DNA from: Flavobacteriaceae bacterium R38
Lineage (GTDB): Bacteria > Bacteroidota > Bacteroidia > Flavobacteriales > Flavobacteriaceae
Direction of reading: 5' to 3'
NCBI GenBank assembly: GCA_009901575.1
Contig: WXYP01000006.1
Span: forward strand, 153,402-217,401
Length of the DNA stretch: 64,000 bases
The position numbers were made by a program, and so were the translations under genes. Positions 7,704 through 15,964 of the stretch are shown here, in pieces. The notes under the pieces are model-generated. The model saw only the letters and a program-made list of their open reading frames with translations, did no database searches and was not told the origin of the DNA. How positions within the stretch are numbered: the stretch's first letter is position 1; each line of letters opens with the position of its first letter.

Positions 7704-8966
7704 ATGAGAAGTACTTTTAACTTAAAAGAGAAAAATAAAGATGGAGAAACTTTGATCTATCTTAAAGCTTATTTTAAGGATGAAGGAAAAAAGTTTGTTT
7801 ATTCAACAGGAGAAACTATAAATCCAAACGAATGGGATTTTAAGAATAGACAACCTAATAATTTAACAGGTAGAACTGCTAAAGCTCATAGGCAAAGAGT
7901 TATTAAATCCCAATTAGATAGGTATTCTAATTTCTTTAGTTCAATTACTGACTTATACATTAATACAGGACAAGAACTGACTATTGATGCTATACGAAAT
8001 GAGTTTGATGTTAATTTCAAAAAAGTATCGACAGGGAAAAATAAATTTTATGAAGCATACAATGAATTCATGGTTTATAAAATGAAAAATAAAGAATGGA
8101 CAACCTCAACAATTAAGAGATACAACAACATTAAAAATATACTTAAAGAGTTTGAAAAAGAGAAAAAATATAAACTGACTTTTAACTCAATAACAAATAA
8201 GTTTTATACAGAATTCACAGATTTCTGTATGAATGATAAAAGGCATATTAATAATACATTTTCTCGAAATGTAGGTTTGCTTAAAACGTTTATGTTTTGG
8301 AGTTTAAAAAATGGATATACTTATAAAACAGACTTCATTAATTTTAAAAAGAAGCCAAGAGTAGTAACTAACCAGATAGCATTAAAAAAAGAAGATCTGG
8401 AAAATTTAATGCAACAGGAATTTAAAACAGATAGGTTGGAACGGATACGCGATGTATTTGTTTTTTCTTGTGTTACTGGGTTAAGATTTGGAGAATTAAA
8501 ACTAATATCAAGAAGTAATATTACTGATGATAGTTTATTGCTAAAAGAAGAAAAAGGAGCAGGAAAAACAACTAGAGTAATCCCGTTAAATGAAATTGCT
8601 TTGTTTCTTTTAAGAAAGTATGATTATAAGTTACCACTCATAGCTAATCAAAAGCATAATGATTACATAAAAGAAGTATTTAAAATTGCTGGTTATACAG
8701 ATGATGTAGAAAAAACAACTACAAAAGGAAAAGAAGTCATAAGAGAAATAATGCCTTTTTATGAACGCGTAAGTTCCCATACAGCTAGAAGAACATTTAT
8801 TACTATGATGAAAAGAAAGGGTAAGAGTGATAAGTTAATTGCTGAAATAACAGGACATAGTGATATGAAGACACTTAATCAATATTACCAGGTTAGTGAT
8901 GATGAAATAAAAGAAGCTATCAAAGATACTTTCGCAATTGATATACCACTTAAAAAAGTTGAGTAA
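7704..8966 (+). CDS. Tyrosine recombinase/integrase of the ssrA-integrated element
   Basis: The 420-residue protein has an N-terminal arm-DNA-binding domain (about 1-90, with KDGETLIYLKAYFKDEGKKF), a SAM-like core-binding domain (about 105-215) and a C-terminal catalytic domain. Catalytic residues can be placed: R261 in CVTGLRFGEL, H359 and R362 in HTARR, H385 in TGHSD, and the nucleophile in NQYYQ (Y394 or Y395). It sits directly inside the left att site, so it is the enzyme expected to insert and, with an Xis, excise the element at ssrA. Confidence 0.9.
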   Translation: MRSTFNLKEKNKDGETLIYLKAYFKDEGKKFVYSTGETINPNEWDFKNRQPNNLTGRTAKAHRQRVIKSQLDRYSNFFSSITDLYINTGQELTIDAIRNEFDVNFKKVSTGKNKFYEAYNEFMVYKMKNKEWTTSTIKRYNNIKNILKEFEKEKKYKLTFNSITNKFYTEFTDFCMNDKRHINNTFSRNVGLLKTFMFWSLKNGYTYKTDFINFKKKPRVVTNQIALKKEDLENLMQQEFKTDRLERIRDVFVFSCVTGLRFGELKLISRSNITDDSLLLKEEKGAGKTTRVIPLNEIALFLLRKYDYKLPLIANQKHNDYIKEVFKIAGYTDDVEKTTTKGKEVIREIMPFYERVSSHTARRTFITMMKRKGKSDKLIAEITGHSDMKTLNQYYQVSDDEIKEAIKDTFAIDIPLKKVE

Positions 8967-8969
8967 TTA

Positions 8970-11261
8970 ATGGAGGAAGAAAGAGATAATTTTAATGATT
9001 TTGTGATAACTGAACAATCGATTCATTTTAATGCAAGCGCAGTTCAATTAACTAAAGATGACCTTACAAGAGATGAGAAAGTTAACAACCAAATAATTCA
9101 AGCTGCAAATGAGAATATTCCCTTTTTTCAAAAAGAAAATGTAAGAGTTCAGGAATATAATTTCTTGTTAAGTTTTTATGTGTACAAGATTAAAGATGTC
9201 GAATACATAATTACAGGAGATTCTCAAGGTATTTCAGTTTATAACTTTCAATTTATCAATAAGTGGTTAATAAGGCATGACCAATTATTAGGGAATTATA
9301 AATTTAAAATTGATGTAGACATCAAAGCTAGGATTTTAAATAAAGCAGCTCAATTAAGATTACAGAAAATTGAGCCATTGGCTACATCAATTGAAGAGTT
9401 ATTTAATTCTTGTATTAGATTCCATGCTCCGGAATATTTTAATCCAACTTATGAAGGTGCAAATTCTAGAGAAATAATTTTAGAAACTAAGCATAAGATG
9501 CGGAGTTGGTTTCATGAGATACAGGAACAAAAGATTAATGCCTGGAACGATGTTTTGTATGCAATGTCAGATTTATTTATTTCTGAAAAACCTGTTACTT
9601 TTTTACAAATTAGAGATTTTATTACAAGAGAGATTTCATTGATAATCAGTGATATTTCAAAACAAGGGTTTCAATGGGGATACTCGCCATTCAAAGACAA
9701 TATTTTTAAATTAGAATCTTTGTTAAATAAGAATTACCCTGATAAAAAAATAAAGACTAAAAATGATCTTATTGTAACTTCTAATAAAACTAATTCTAAT
9801 ATAGATACACAAATGGATTTAAAAACACCAGTGGTAAGTATTCAAGAGGAAGAAGCTGCAAAATTAGATTTTGAACAAATAGATCATAAAAACTTTCTAA
9901 AAGCAATAATTATAGATTGCCTTGATAATAGTAAAGATTATGCTAATACCATTTGGAGAAATCATCGTAATGATTTAAAAGAAAATTATTTAAGTTCTGA
10001 ATGGAGTCAAGTACAAGCGAAATTCGAAAACGATATTAGTAACTCTTACCGAAATGATAATAGTGTTTATAGAAATGCTGTTAAGAAAGTCATTGGATTA
10101 AAAAAAAGTAGAGAGGAAAGACTAGAGATCATTATTGATCAAATAATAAATCATTTAAATAAAAATTTACTCAGTTTCAAAGAGAGGTTAAAGTTTATAG
10201 AAAAATTTGAAGAGTCGGTTAAAGAAAGCATGCTAAATGAAGCTCTTTTTAATCACTTAAAGAATCTTGATAATATAAAGATTTCAAAAAAAGAGAAGCT
10301 TGAGGATGTCTATAACCTTAATGAAGAAGAAAAAAAGGTTATTGAAAGCTTAATTGAAATTAAAGTCAGAGAATTAAATACTTTTCATAAAGTTAGATAT
10401 GCTCTTGATGTTAATGGAGAAGCAAAACAAGTTACAAGAGTATCTTTCGAAAGTAAAAAACTAGAAATGTTCCTTAATGACGGGAATTATAGCATAGATT
10501 TTGTTAAATACTATTTGACTTCTTTAAGAGAAAAGATTATTTCTGACAAAATTACTATTTACGATTACCTTCCTAATGAAACTCCGGACGTAACTAATGA
10601 CTTGATAAATTGGATTGATAAACAACTTATAAATATTAGGTTAAAAAAAATAGAAGAAAAGAAAAAGCCTCGAGATACCAATAAATTAGATAATTTAAGT
10701 AATGTAGAAAAAGCGAAAATAGCTTATGAATTAATTGGAGATAATAAAATCTCTTTTACCAGTATCGTTTATCATCACATAAAGGACGTATTAAAAAAGC
10801 ATAAGTTAACTTATACTCAGGGAAGAGATATATTGTTAGATATGAAAGGAACGTTTAGCTCTGAGCAAAACACAATTATTATTGAGCCTATAATTACTTA
10901 TTTAGAACGTATTAATTTATCAAACAATTCTTTAGGGTTTAATTCAAGTATAAAAAAAACAGTAAAGATACCTGCAAAATATTATGCTCTTTATCATTGG
11001 TTGCTAATTAGTTTAGGGATTGAAAAACATTTTGAACGCAATGAAAATGATAAATATTCAAAAACTGAGATAGAAAACTTTGCAAAAGAACGTTATAATG
11101 AAGTTAGTTCACAAATGTTTTATAGGAGCTTCATAGATATAGACATCACTAATCCCATTATAATAGCAAAAAGCTTTGGTAAAGGTTATAAAGATAAAGT
11201 TATTGCTATATCAAATAATAATGCTAAAGTGATAACACTTTTAAAATCATTCCCTAATTAA
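8970..11261 (+). CDS. Large hypothetical protein of the element (763 aa)
   Basis: The protein starts 3 bases after the integrase stop and is probably co-transcribed with it. It is soluble-looking, rich in Lys, Glu, Asn and Ile, with no signal peptide or membrane helix. A low-complexity Thr/Asn/Lys linker lies near residues 258-290, followed by a long helical part with coiled-coil character (about 300-600). The last 100 residues (YYALYHWLLISLGIEKHFER onward) look like a separate conserved-looking helical domain. I do not recognise a family. Length and placement beside an integrase suggest an element-specific function such as replication or regulation, but nothing proves it. Confidence 0.7.
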   Translation: MEEERDNFNDFVITEQSIHFNASAVQLTKDDLTRDEKVNNQIIQAANENIPFFQKENVRVQEYNFLLSFYVYKIKDVEYIITGDSQGISVYNFQFINKWLIRHDQLLGNYKFKIDVDIKARILNKAAQLRLQKIEPLATSIEELFNSCIRFHAPEYFNPTYEGANSREIILETKHKMRSWFHEIQEQKINAWNDVLYAMSDLFISEKPVTFLQIRDFITREISLIISDISKQGFQWGYSPFKDNIFKLESLLNKNYPDKKIKTKNDLIVTSNKTNSNIDTQMDLKTPVVSIQEEEAAKLDFEQIDHKNFLKAIIIDCLDNSKDYANTIWRNHRNDLKENYLSSEWSQVQAKFENDISNSYRNDNSVYRNAVKKVIGLKKSREERLEIIIDQIINHLNKNLLSFKERLKFIEKFEESVKESMLNEALFNHLKNLDNIKISKKEKLEDVYNLNEEEKKVIESLIEIKVRELNTFHKVRYALDVNGEAKQVTRVSFESKKLEMFLNDGNYSIDFVKYYLTSLREKIISDKITIYDYLPNETPDVTNDLINWIDKQLINIRLKKIEEKKKPRDTNKLDNLSNVEKAKIAYELIGDNKISFTSIVYHHIKDVLKKHKLTYTQGRDILLDMKGTFSSEQNTIIIEPIITYLERINLSNNSLGFNSSIKKTVKIPAKYYALYHWLLISLGIEKHFERNENDKYSKTEIENFAKERYNEVSSQMFYRSFIDIDITNPIIIAKSFGKGYKDKVIAISNNNAKVITLLKSFPN

Positions 11262-11378
11262 ATACCTAAATGAAAATATAACTAATTGATTATTAGTTAG
11301 GTATTTCCTGGGTAATTACCTTTAAATTATCTGCTTAATTACAGTTCAATCTTTGTTGAAATTTAAAATTCAATATAG

Positions 11379-11666
11379 ATGAACAATGTAGTATTAAGCA
11401 CTCGAAACATTGACGACTTTATTTTAGATGTTGCAAATGAGGTCGTAAAAAAGATCAATTTAGATACTAATAAAAAGGATTTATCGAAGAAACGCTATTC
11501 GATAAAAGAAGCAGCAGAGATTTTGAATGTTATCCCTTTAACTATCCGAAATCACATCAAAAATGGAAACATCAAAGCTGAAAGATTTGGTCGCAAATAT
11601 TATATTTTGCACTCAGAATTGTTTGATGCCTTAAATGAAGTAAAATCACTTAAATACAAAAGATAA
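11379..11666 (+). CDS. Excisionase-like helix-turn-helix DNA-binding protein
   Basis: The 95-residue protein contains a MerR-like HTH_17 domain at about residues 43-90. It has KKRYSIKEAAEILNVIPLTI for the helix-turn-helix, followed by the wing GNIKAERFGRKYYILHSEL. Such proteins are the usual excisionase or replication-control partners of tyrosine integrases in Bacteroidota elements. Its stop codon overlaps the next start (TAATG). Confidence 0.8.
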   Translation: MNNVVLSTRNIDDFILDVANEVVKKINLDTNKKDLSKKRYSIKEAAEILNVIPLTIRNHIKNGNIKAERFGRKYYILHSELFDALNEVKSLKYKR

Positions 11667-12070
11667 TGCAGGGAAAAGAAAAAGCCTTGCAGTCGCTAAA
11701 CAAAACAAGGCAGTCACAAAGAGAGAGTAAAGATAAGACTTTAGTATTAAACTTTATTAGAGCTGAAGTAGAAAAAGGAACTGGTTTAATTTTAACCGAG
11801 CTAAAAGAAAAGTACAGCGAAGATCAATTATTCCACATTGCATTAAAGTATGTTACCACCACTAAAAAGGCTTTATGCACTGCTATACAAATACCAGTAG
11901 AAGCAGGATGTAGATATAAGAGAGCACTCGAAAAAGAAGGTTTGTTAGTTCAATCAATCGATGAGGTTATTTGCCCATACACTAAACACATGGCGCATTT
12001 AATAAGTACCAATCCTGATGAGTTTGAAAAATTAAGTAAATCTAAAGTTAATCAAACAAGCCTTTTTTAA
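11666..12070 (+). CDS. Hypothetical element protein (134 aa)
   Basis: The protein is basic at the N-terminus (SLNKTRQSQRESKDKTLVL) and has a predicted winged-helix-like middle, where TTTKKALCTAIQIPVEAGCR and RYKRALEKEGLLVQS resemble recognition-helix and wing segments. It overlaps the HTH gene by one base and ends 6 bases before the replication protein gene. The three genes therefore form one operon. I infer a DNA-binding or replication-accessory role without a firm family assignment. Confidence 0.65.
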   Translation: MQGKEKALQSLNKTRQSQRESKDKTLVLNFIRAEVEKGTGLILTELKEKYSEDQLFHIALKYVTTTKKALCTAIQIPVEAGCRYKRALEKEGLLVQSIDEVICPYTKHMAHLISTNPDEFEKLSKSKVNQTSLF

Positions 12071-12076
12071 TTACAG

Positions 12077-13039
12077 TTGATTGATTATGTGAAAATATTG
12101 GTCAAGGATGTGGATATTGATTACCTTTTAAATTTATCTGTATTGGATTTTAAAATAGTTGTATCGGAAAGTACCGGAGAACTATCAAGAAAAAGAATAG
12201 CAGATTATAATTATTGTAAAATAATAATTTATGATAGTGGTATAGTTTTATTTACAGGAAGTATTCATAAAATGTATAATTCATTACATGATATTAAAGC
12301 TCCTAATTATGATAAATCTAAAATTTACAGTGGATTTAATGGAAACCAGTTTACAATAGATCAAATATTTCAAGTTCGTGACCACCTGGAAGAACTTTTC
12401 GATTGTACTGCAAACCAAATGCTTTTCCAAAATATTGAATTAGGAATTAATACAACACCGTCTTTTACACCTAAACTTTATTTAAAAGGATTGTTATATC
12501 ACAGAAATAAGCAGTTTGAATACCGCTATGAAAATAATCTTGCACAAGCACCTCATCAACGATATTTCCTTAAGATTTATAATAAATCAAGACAGTATAA
12601 TATGAGTATGAACGTATTACGGATAGAGCTTAAAATAATAAAAACAGAAGAGTTGAAAACAATTGGTTTAAAAACTTTTTCAGATGTTAATGAGTCAACT
12701 TTAAGTAAAGCAAAAGAAATGCTTTTAAAACGCTTTGATGAGGTTGTACATTATGATTATACTATTTCGAGAAAGAAATTGACTTATCTTGAAAAAAATG
12801 CTATAAAAAATTATTCTAATCCTAGATATTGGATAAATGATCTTAATCCAAAATATCGAGACAGACATAAAAAAAGGCTGCAAAAAATAACAGCTAAATA
12901 TTCTAAAAATTTACATCTAAAATTGAGAGAAGAAATAATGAAAAAGTGTGTAATAATTAACCGCCTTTCTGAAAACCCAAAATGTGTAATAATTAACAGT
13001 TCAAGTATAGGGTTAAATATTACACATTATACCTTTTAA
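12077..13039 (+). CDS. Phage/plasmid-type replication initiation protein
   Basis: The 320-residue protein resembles the replication proteins of Bacteroidota filamentous phages and small plasmids (gene II/X-like). The pattern IIIYDSGIVLFTGSIHKMYN (about 50-69), FQNIELGINTTPSFTPKLYL (about 115-134) and YFLKIYNKSRQY with VLRIELKIIK (about 163-188) is characteristic. Such proteins nick DNA for rolling-circle replication, but I cannot assign the catalytic tyrosine with certainty. The start is TTG; no useful in-frame ATG is near. The C-terminus contains the repeated peptide KCVIIN because DNA repeats run through the end of the gene. Confidence 0.65.
   Translation: MIDYVKILVKDVDIDYLLNLSVLDFKIVVSESTGELSRKRIADYNYCKIIIYDSGIVLFTGSIHKMYNSLHDIKAPNYDKSKIYSGFNGNQFTIDQIFQVRDHLEELFDCTANQMLFQNIELGINTTPSFTPKLYLKGLLYHRNKQFEYRYENNLAQAPHQRYFLKIYNKSRQYNMSMNVLRIELKIIKTEELKTIGLKTFSDVNESTLSKAKEMLLKRFDEVVHYDYTISRKKLTYLEKNAIKNYSNPRYWINDLNPKYRDRHKKRLQKITAKYSKNLHLKLREEIMKKCVIINRLSENPKCVIINSSSIGLNITHYTF
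12947..13026. repeat. Iteron-like repeats and hairpin at the 3' end of the replication gene
   Basis: TGTGTAATAATTAAC occurs at 12947-12961 and again, identical, at 12983-12997 (36-base period). An inverted copy with one mismatch lies at 13012-13026. The second and third copies can form a long stem with a short loop. Repeats of this kind near a Rep gene are typical of an origin or Rep-binding site (inference). Confidence 0.6.
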
Positions 13040-13109
13040 AAAAGCATTAAAAAACAACGTTTAAAAAGCCATCAATTTTGCAAGGTTACTACAAGGGTAA
13101 AATGAAAAA

Positions 13110-13367
13110 TTATCCACCCATAAAACCCGAAAAGTTTCTTACCAGGAAACTCCTTAAGGCTTCATTAGGAACAGTAGTTTCATCATCTTTTATTATGAAT
13201 TTCGTCATGTCATATTCGTTTTTATTTGTTAGAGTTACGGTTCCTTCTTGCTCCATAAATAGTTTATTGTCTCGTAACTGTGTTTCGAATGCTTCTCTTG
13301 ATAATCTAATTTTTTCATTTAAATCTACATTTCCAGTAGTTTGGATGTCAAATTTTAATTCTAACAT
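13110..13367 (-). CDS. Hypothetical element protein (85 aa), convergent with Rep
   Basis: The minus-strand frame encodes an acidic, hydrophilic protein (starts MLELKFDIQTTGNVDLNEKI, ends SGFMGG) with a composition like a real soluble protein. The overlapping plus-strand frame is Ser/Phe-rich and looks like its shadow. It is convergent with the replication gene. No family is recognised. Confidence 0.55.
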   Translation of the reverse strand: MLELKFDIQTTGNVDLNEKIRLSREAFETQLRDNKLFMEQEGTVTLTNKNEYDMTKFIIKDDETTVPNEALRSFLVRNFSGFMGG

Positions 13368-13389
13368 AATTAACCATTTTAATTTCTAG

Positions 13390-13698
13390 TAAAGGTAAAT
13401 TAAAAAGTAAAGCGTTATTTTTTTAATAAAAACTATAATGGTAGCAGGAAAAAGAAATTTTTTTCCACTCTATAAAAAGAAGAACTGAACCTGAGAAAAC
13501 CTGAAGCAGTGATCTATGAAAGAGAGGTCTTTTTGATAATTACCATGTATAATCCTGATAAGGTTTTATCACTGCCTTTAGTAAAAAGATCAACCTAACA
13601 AAACTTAACGTTGTATGATTAATGAATGAAAAGTAAAACAATACGCGCGCGCGAAGAGTAACCAAATGGATATTATTACTTACCTATAAAAAAGTATT
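13390..13698. other. Non-coding stretch in the element
   Basis: No convincing gene is seen. The stretch holds an inverted repeat (GCAGTGAT 13506-13513 and ATCACTGC 13568-13575) and an alternating purine-pyrimidine GC run (ACGCGCGCGCG at 13643-13653) that has a related copy at 14021. It lies between two divergent genes and probably carries their promoters. Confidence 0.4.
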
Positions 13699-13992
13699 AT
13701 GAAATCAATAGATGGAATGCCAAGAAATAGAATAAAAATTACAAGGAAAAGAGTTTTTAATGGAAAACCTATAAGAAGCACCAGGAGAGTAGAACGTGTC
13801 TTAAAACTTATTATTTGGCTTAAAGAGTATAGGACTATTAAAGGAATCGCAAAACACCTCAACATTCATGAAAAAAGCGTTAACAGGTATTTAAATTTAA
13901 TGGTACAGTTAGGTTTTGATGTTGAGGTTAAAACCTCCAAATACCACGAGTATAGAATTACTAATATTCAAGAATATTTTAAATTAGAGTAA
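13699..13992 (+). CDS. Small HTH DNA-binding protein (97 aa)
   Basis: The protein has a very basic N-terminus (MPRNRIKITRKRVFNGKPIR) followed by a winged-helix domain: RVERVLKLIIWLKEYRTIKG, AKHLNIHEKSVNRYLNLM as helix-turn-helix, and FDVEVKTSKYHEYRI as wing. It resembles the HTH_11/DeoR-type domains found in Bacteroidota mobile elements. It is a lone gene flanked on both sides by related GC-rich repeats (13643 and 14021). A regulator of element genes is the likely role. Confidence 0.7.
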   Translation: MKSIDGMPRNRIKITRKRVFNGKPIRSTRRVERVLKLIIWLKEYRTIKGIAKHLNIHEKSVNRYLNLMVQLGFDVEVKTSKYHEYRITNIQEYFKLE

Positions 13993-14132
13993 CACATTGA
14001 AAGATTTTCTGGTAGTCATTACGCGTGCGCAGAAAGTAAATACTTTGGATTTTGAATCTATAAAAAGGAGATACCTTCCCTTTTTTCGTGTTATTATTTA
14101 TCTTTAATTGTTAGATATAATAATTTTAATTA

Positions 14133-14741
14133 ATGGAAAACAGAAATATTTATGTAGAAGCAATGAGAATTGGTGCTGAGAAGGTAAACACTGGAATAAA
14201 ATACTCTGATCTCAAAAGCAAAATAAAAAAAGAGTTAGGTATAGACTTTAATGGTAGAGCAGAACTAGCTTTTATAAAATGGTTTTTGGAAAGTTTTAAT
14301 AGCGATACTCAAATTCAAGGTGGGCATGACCGGATTATTAACTCTTCTAAAGCATATTTAACTAGAGGAGATCGTGTAGATCATACATACAGAATGGTTT
14401 ATGAAGATTTTGCTTCTCAATTATGGTTCTTAAATGGAGAAACATTTAAACAATATATTGATTATTTAGAACTTCAGGAAGCTCGTGTGTCTTCAAAAGA
14501 AGCAATGGAAAAATCTAATAAATCTATAAGAATTGCACAATGGGCACTTTGGTTAAGTGTATTTTTTTCTGTAGCATCAATAGTTGTATCATTTTTGATC
14601 GTACAAATTTATCCTACACCGGAACCACTGGAGAGGATAGAAGTGAAAAACGAATTAAATGTTAAGTATCAAAGAGAAATATTAGATGAAATAAAAAAAA
14701 TAAATGTTAAAGTCCAAAAACTAGATTCGATAATAAATTAA
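14133..14741 (+). CDS. Membrane-anchored hypothetical protein (202 aa)
   Basis: Residues 1-110 form a soluble domain (IKYSDLKSKIKKELGIDF suggests a winged-helix-like start). One membrane helix spans about 131-153 (WALWLSVFFSVASIVVSFLI), and a charged tail of about 45 residues with coiled-coil character (NVKYQREILDEIKKINVKVQ) follows. No family is recognised. It converges on the membrane protein at 14744, with only two bases between their stop codons. Confidence 0.65.
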   Translation: MENRNIYVEAMRIGAEKVNTGIKYSDLKSKIKKELGIDFNGRAELAFIKWFLESFNSDTQIQGGHDRIINSSKAYLTRGDRVDHTYRMVYEDFASQLWFLNGETFKQYIDYLELQEARVSSKEAMEKSNKSIRIAQWALWLSVFFSVASIVVSFLIVQIYPTPEPLERIEVKNELNVKYQREILDEIKKINVKVQKLDSIIN

Positions 14742-14743
14742 CA

Positions 14744-15286
14744 CTACTCAAAATTATTAACTTCAAAATAGCTTTTGTATTCATAAGCTAAATCATCGAG
14801 TAATTCTTTCAATGCATGTTCAATTTTAATTTCTTTATCAAAGACTTTAGAAACATCTTCTGTATTACTGAAATTCCATGACTTTATTTTAGCAGCATTT
14901 TCTTTAGAAAGATGTTGAAGTAAAGAAGTAGAAGCGCAAACCCATTTTAATTGACTTGTTTTTTTATTATTTAAATACAATTTTGATTCGATAGCTAGGG
15001 AGTAAAGTATATTAAAATGTTTATCTAAAAAGTCTTTTTGTGTTTCATCGGTATATTGACTCATACTTATAAAAGAATCTAATTTTGAAAGAGATTGATA
15101 AAGGCGTTTAATAAAATCAATTTTTTCTTTGTAATATGAATTATGACTAAGTTCAATTTTTTTTAATTCAGATAATCTTTTGGACTCTTGTATTTTTAAA
15201 CGATGTTCTAAAATGATTTTAGCAAGATAGCCTAAAGCCCCTAACACAACTGTTATTTGTGACCAATATTCAGAGAGATATTCCAT
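14744..15286 (-). CDS. Membrane-anchored hypothetical protein paired with an XRE regulator (180 aa)
   Basis: An N-terminal membrane helix (about residues 10-28, ITVVLGALGYLAKIILEHRL) is followed by a long cytoplasmic helical domain rich in Lys, Glu and Leu. The gene starts 5 bases after the XRE regulator stop, so the two are one operon. This layout, a small repressor with a membrane-anchored effector, occurs in toxin-antitoxin and abortive-infection cargo, but the sequence shows no motif that proves such a role. No family is recognised. Confidence 0.65.
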   Translation of the reverse strand: MEYLSEYWSQITVVLGALGYLAKIILEHRLKIQESKRLSELKKIELSHNSYYKEKIDFIKRLYQSLSKLDSFISMSQYTDETQKDFLDKHFNILYSLAIESKLYLNNKKTSQLKWVCASTSLLQHLSKENAAKIKSWNFSNTEDVSKVFDKEIKIEHALKELLDDLAYEYKSYFEVNNFE

Positions 15287-15291
15287 AAGCC

Positions 15292-15558
15292 TTATAAGCT
15301 ATCTTTAATACTCTCAAGTTTATTAATTATCTCTTGTAGGGCTTCTTTTGGTGTTTTATCTTCTTTGGTAGGGTTAAATAAATCTCGTATATCTACATCC
15401 AAAGTTTCTGCTATTTGTAATAATAGATCAAATCGTGGTTGCTGATCTCCTTTTATTATTCTTGATAAACTTGTTTCAGTTATCCCGACCGTTTCTGCTA
15501 AGGTCTTTCCTGAAACTTCTTTTTCTTTTAATACTTCTTTTAATCGTAAAACACTCAT
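15292..15558 (-). CDS. XRE family (Cro/C1-type) transcriptional regulator
   Basis: The 88-residue protein has a HTH_3 domain at about residues 5-62 (KEKEVSGKTLAETVGITETS then LSRIIKGDQQPRFDLLLQIA) and a short acidic helical tail. It is the first gene of a minus-strand operon with the membrane protein and is divergent from the small gene at 15697. The intergenic region carries a pair of 22-base inverted sites likely to be its operators. Confidence 0.85.
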   Translation of the reverse strand: MSVLRLKEVLKEKEVSGKTLAETVGITETSLSRIIKGDQQPRFDLLLQIAETLDVDIRDLFNPTKEDKTPKEALQEIINKLESIKDSL

Positions 15559-15590
15559 CTTCTAAAGATTTATTAATTGCAAAGATATAA

Positions 15591-15696
15591 AATTAACGTT
15601 TGATGTAAATAAAATAAAAATAATTTACCCTTTGTGTCAATTTAATTATATTAATACGTATATTTGTGATGTTATTATTTACAAGATACGTTAATT
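15591..15696. promoter_or_regulatory. Paired inverted operator-like sites between the XRE operon and gene 15697
   Basis: AATTAACGTTTGATGTAAATAA (15591-15612, first half AATTAACGT) is the inverted copy, 19 of 22 matching, of the sequence at 15675-15696, whose end abuts the ATG at 15697. Between them a -7-like TATATTTG lies at 15659-15666. The layout suggests that the XRE protein binds both sites and controls both divergent units. Confidence 0.6.
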
Positions 15697-15933
15697 ATGA
15701 AAACACAAAAAGAACTAAACAAAAAATTATTAGAAGAATTAAAACAGCACAAGGCAGAACTTATAAAGTATAAGAAAGATTTTGAAGTAGAAAAGAACAT
15801 AAAGAACTCATTATATTTCTTTATTCTAAATAATGATTTATTTGAACGATTAAAACAATTTGAACAGTCAAAAGATAGATCTGAAGATTACCATCTAAAG
15901 ACATTATCCTTATTGATAAGTCGCTTACCTTAG
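15697..15933 (+). CDS. Small coiled-coil protein (78 aa), hypothetical
   Basis: The protein is almost entirely charged helix (KTQKELNKKLLEELKQHKAE and onward) with likely coiled-coil over residues 1-40. No family is recognised. Its ATG directly follows an operator-like site, so there is no room for a normal ribosome-binding site free of a bound repressor. It is followed 31 bases later by the gene at 15965, probably in the same transcript. Confidence 0.6.
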   Translation: MKTQKELNKKLLEELKQHKAELIKYKKDFEVEKNIKNSLYFFILNNDLFERLKQFEQSKDRSEDYHLKTLSLLISRLP

Positions 15934-15964
15934 AAAATTAATAAATCTTTTAAATTTTAAAATT

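Noticed and set aside
12947..13026. CRISPR array
   Set aside because: Only two direct copies of 15 bases with a 36-base period and one inverted copy are present; no cas gene lies nearby and the repeats fall in a coding end.
13078..13389. 103-residue plus-strand frame overlapping the 85-residue minus-strand gene
   Set aside because: The Ser/Phe-rich translation looks like the reverse of the more protein-like acidic minus-strand product, so I kept only the latter.
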